Part shown: piece after piece, positions 62,396 to 64,000 of the stretch
Position numbering within the stretch: the stretch's first letter is position 1
Layout of the letters: every line of letters starts with the position of its first letter
Translations under genes and position numbers: made by a program
The notes under the pieces: model-generated
Told to the model about the DNA's origin: nothing
Database searches by the model: none
What the model saw: the letters and a program-made list of their open reading frames with translations, nothing else
NCBI RefSeq assembly: GCF_045920555.1
Contig: NZ_CP174509.1
Coordinates: 5,580,001 to 5,644,000, forward strand
Length of the DNA: 64,000 nt
Direction: 5' to 3'
Origin: Pseudalkalibacillus sp045920555
GTDB taxonomy: Bacteria; Bacillota; Bacilli; Bacillales; Fictibacillaceae

Positions 62396-63292
62396 TTATC
62401 CCTTTACGGCTCCACTCGTTGCTCCCTTGATGAAGTAGCGCTGGAGGATGAGGAAGAAAATGATGATCGGCAGAACCGAGATGACAGATCCTGCAGCAAT
62501 CATGCGCCAATCTGCAGAAAACAGCCCGGTGAGCGCATTCAGCCCTAACGGCAGGGTGTACATCTTCTGGTCATCTAAAATGATCAATGGCCATAAGAAA
62601 TCCCCCCATGCCATCACAAACGTGAAAATAGCAAGCGTGACCACCGACGGTTTTACAAGTGGGAGCAGGATCCTCCACCAGATTTGAAAGCTGTTCGCCC
62701 CGTCCATCCGCGCTGATTCGTCAAGCTCATATGGGATTGTGATGAAGGCTTGGCGCATCAAGAATATTCCGAATGCGGTCGTTGCGTGGGGCAGGATCAG
62801 CCCGGCATAGGTGTTTTTCAACCCAAGATCAAGTGACAGGATATAGATTGGGATCATCAATAGCTGGAAAGGAATCATCATTGTGCTGATGATCAGTATG
62901 AAAATGATATTTTTCCCTTTGAAATTCATCCTTGCGAGCGGGTAAGCTGCAAAGGAACAGAACAGGACATTAAGCAATACCGTGAAAAAGCCTACGATGG
63001 TGCTATTCATCAAATAGGTCCAGAACGGAAAAGCATCCATGACTCTAGAAAAATTGCTTAGCGTCGGGCTTTCCGGAATGAATTTTGGCGGATAACTAAA
63101 AATATTTTCATGCCCTGATTTCAATGCTGTCGAAAGGAGCCATAAAAATGGACCGAGCATTCCGAGAGCAACAATGGTCAAAACCAAATAGATCAATACT
63201 TTCTTGAGTAGGGCTTTTGTTTTAACATTAGTCATTTGACGTGTTTGCACAGTAATGGATCGATTTTTCTTTTCGGTTACAGGTGTTTCCAT
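62396..63292 (-). CDS. Carbohydrate ABC transporter permease (MalG type)
   Basis: 298 residues with six helices and the EAA loop ESARMDGANSFQIWWRILLP. The opening MLGPFLWLLSTALKSGHENI, and IPFQLLMIPIYILSLDLGLK, are typical of MalG-like permeases of CUT1 importers. Partner of the next gene upstream. Confidence 0.92.
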   Translation of the reverse strand: METPVTEKKNRSITVQTRQMTNVKTKALLKKVLIYLVLTIVALGMLGPFLWLLSTALKSGHENIFSYPPKFIPESPTLSNFSRVMDAFPFWTYLMNSTIVGFFTVLLNVLFCSFAAYPLARMNFKGKNIIFILIISTMMIPFQLLMIPIYILSLDLGLKNTYAGLILPHATTAFGIFLMRQAFITIPYELDESARMDGANSFQIWWRILLPLVKPSVVTLAIFTFVMAWGDFLWPLIILDDQKMYTLPLGLNALTGLFSADWRMIAAGSVISVLPIIIFFLILQRYFIKGATSGAVKG

Positions 63293-63305
63293 TTTTTCTC
63301 CCCCC

Positions 63306-64000
63306 TTATGCTACGTTTTCTTTCTTGCCCATCAGTTTCAAATTGACGATCGAAAAGATGAGTGTGACGAGAAAGAGTACAACCCCAGCAGCACTCGCAT
63401 AGCCCATGTTCAACTTTTCAAATGCCTCTTGATAGATATAGAACACGAGCGTTTTTGAACTGTTCAATGGCCCGCCGCCTGTCATGATATAGATCTCTTC
63501 GAACACTTTCATAGCTGCAATCGATGACATGACGGTCACGATGATGATCGAGGGCATCAACATCGGGATTGTAATACGAATCGTCTGCTGCCACTTGTTC
63601 GCTCCGTCAATCTCTGCCGCTTCGTATAGATTTGATGGGATGGACTGTAGGCCCGCCAAATAGATGACCATGTAGTACCCCAAGCCCTTCCAGACCGTCA
63701 CCGCCATGACGGCGAAAAGTGCCGTCTTTTCTGAGGTGAGCCAGTGGACAGGACCGTTGATCAACCCGACCACTTCCAGCAAATAGTTGAGCACTCCTTT
63801 TTCCGCATAGACCCATTCCCATGTGATCCCGACAACCACCCAGGAGGTGACGACAGGTATGTAATAAGCAGAACGGAAAAAGCCGATTCCTTTCAGCTTT
63901 TGGTTGACCAGGATCGCGAGGAAAATCGGTAAAATGATGAGCGCCGGGACCACTCCGATAAGATAAATCAGTGTCTGAATGAGCGTTTTCCAAAACATGG
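63306..64000 (-). CDS. Carbohydrate ABC transporter permease (MalF type), 5' cut by window edge
   Basis: The visible 230 residues hold four or five helices and the EAA loop YEAAEIDGANKWQQTIRITI. IPMLMPSIIIVTVMSSIAAM and TGGGPLNSSKTLVFYIYQEA are MalF-like. The N-terminal 60-70 residues and the usual sugar-binding lipoprotein gene probably lie beyond the right edge. Confidence 0.9.
   Translation of the reverse strand, partial: MFWKTLIQTLIYLIGVVPALIILPIFLAILVNQKLKGIGFFRSAYYIPVVTSWVVVGITWEWVYAEKGVLNYLLEVVGLINGPVHWLTSEKTALFAVMAVTVWKGLGYYMVIYLAGLQSIPSNLYEAAEIDGANKWQQTIRITIPMLMPSIIIVTVMSSIAAMKVFEEIYIMTGGGPLNSSKTLVFYIYQEAFEKLNMGYASAAGVVLFLVTLIFSIVNLKLMGKKENVA

Noticed and set aside
1..64000. CRISPR arrays, tRNA or rRNA genes, prophage structural modules
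   Set aside because: No regularly spaced repeats, no cloverleaf or rRNA-like stretches were recognised, and the lone amidase and beta-rich protein are not enough for a prophage.

Overview
The window looks like accessory chromosome of a low-GC Gram-positive of the Bacillaceae. Signs are strong AGGAGG-type Shine-Dalgarno sites with many TTG/GTG starts, SLH (S-layer) domains, a teichoic-acid type CDP-glycerol transferase, PucR and IclR regulators, a RocB-like protein and IS families common in Bacillus relatives (IS3, IS4/IS231-like, IS110, IS200/IS605). I see no rRNA, tRNA, CRISPR array or intact prophage.

1-15 kb is a scrambled zone. It holds an SLH tail, a secreted M14 carboxypeptidase, an SLH/metallo-beta-lactamase gene broken into three pieces on two strands, IS3 relics, a truncated amidase joined to a truncated NUDIX gene, a two-domain teichoic-acid glycosyltransferase, REP-like palindromes, a DoxX-like protein, an IS110 transposase with a candidate bridge-RNA region and a decayed TnpB element.

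15-24 kb (cluster A) is a one-strand run read from right to left: PucR regulator, then Asp/Glu/hydantoin racemase-like protein, OPT permease, DUF917 (thiohydantoin-desulfurase family), DUF1177, AroM, DMT transporter and M29/NicX-like protein. 24-28 kb adds relics of an M29 gene and an IclR gene, then a class V aminotransferase, an M24 peptidase and an IclR regulator behind a perfect palindrome.

29-40 kb (cluster C) holds two arginine-deiminase-fold hydrolases (one DDAH-like), an APC permease, RocB, a divergent IclR regulator, an M20 amidohydrolase and a YfcC-type transporter. Both of its minus-strand promoters carry two 15-bp palindromes whose starts are 20 bp apart. The block is bounded by 27-bp inward-facing inverted repeats (25/27 identical) and by two near-identical copies of an IS4-family left end. 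The simplest reading is import and hydrolysis of arginine-related compounds such as methylarginine or acylated arginine.

41-44 kb has a DUF3100 membrane-protein pair with an M20 hydrolase. 44-55.5 kb (cluster B) has an IclR regulator, an ArgE/DapE-like deacylase, a second DUF1177, a complete Dpp/Opp-type ABC importer, and, divergently, its binding protein with two tandem amidohydrolases and the first codons of a second aroM. DUF1177 and AroM thus recur with a different transporter and regulator, which suggests a shared, undescribed scavenging module. The divergent control region again has paired palindromes 20 bp apart.

56-64 kb contains a frameshifted UPF0158 gene and a glycan-type operon (ABC sugar permeases, DUF4127, GHL10 glycosyl hydrolase, FAD-dependent oxidoreductase) that runs off the right edge.
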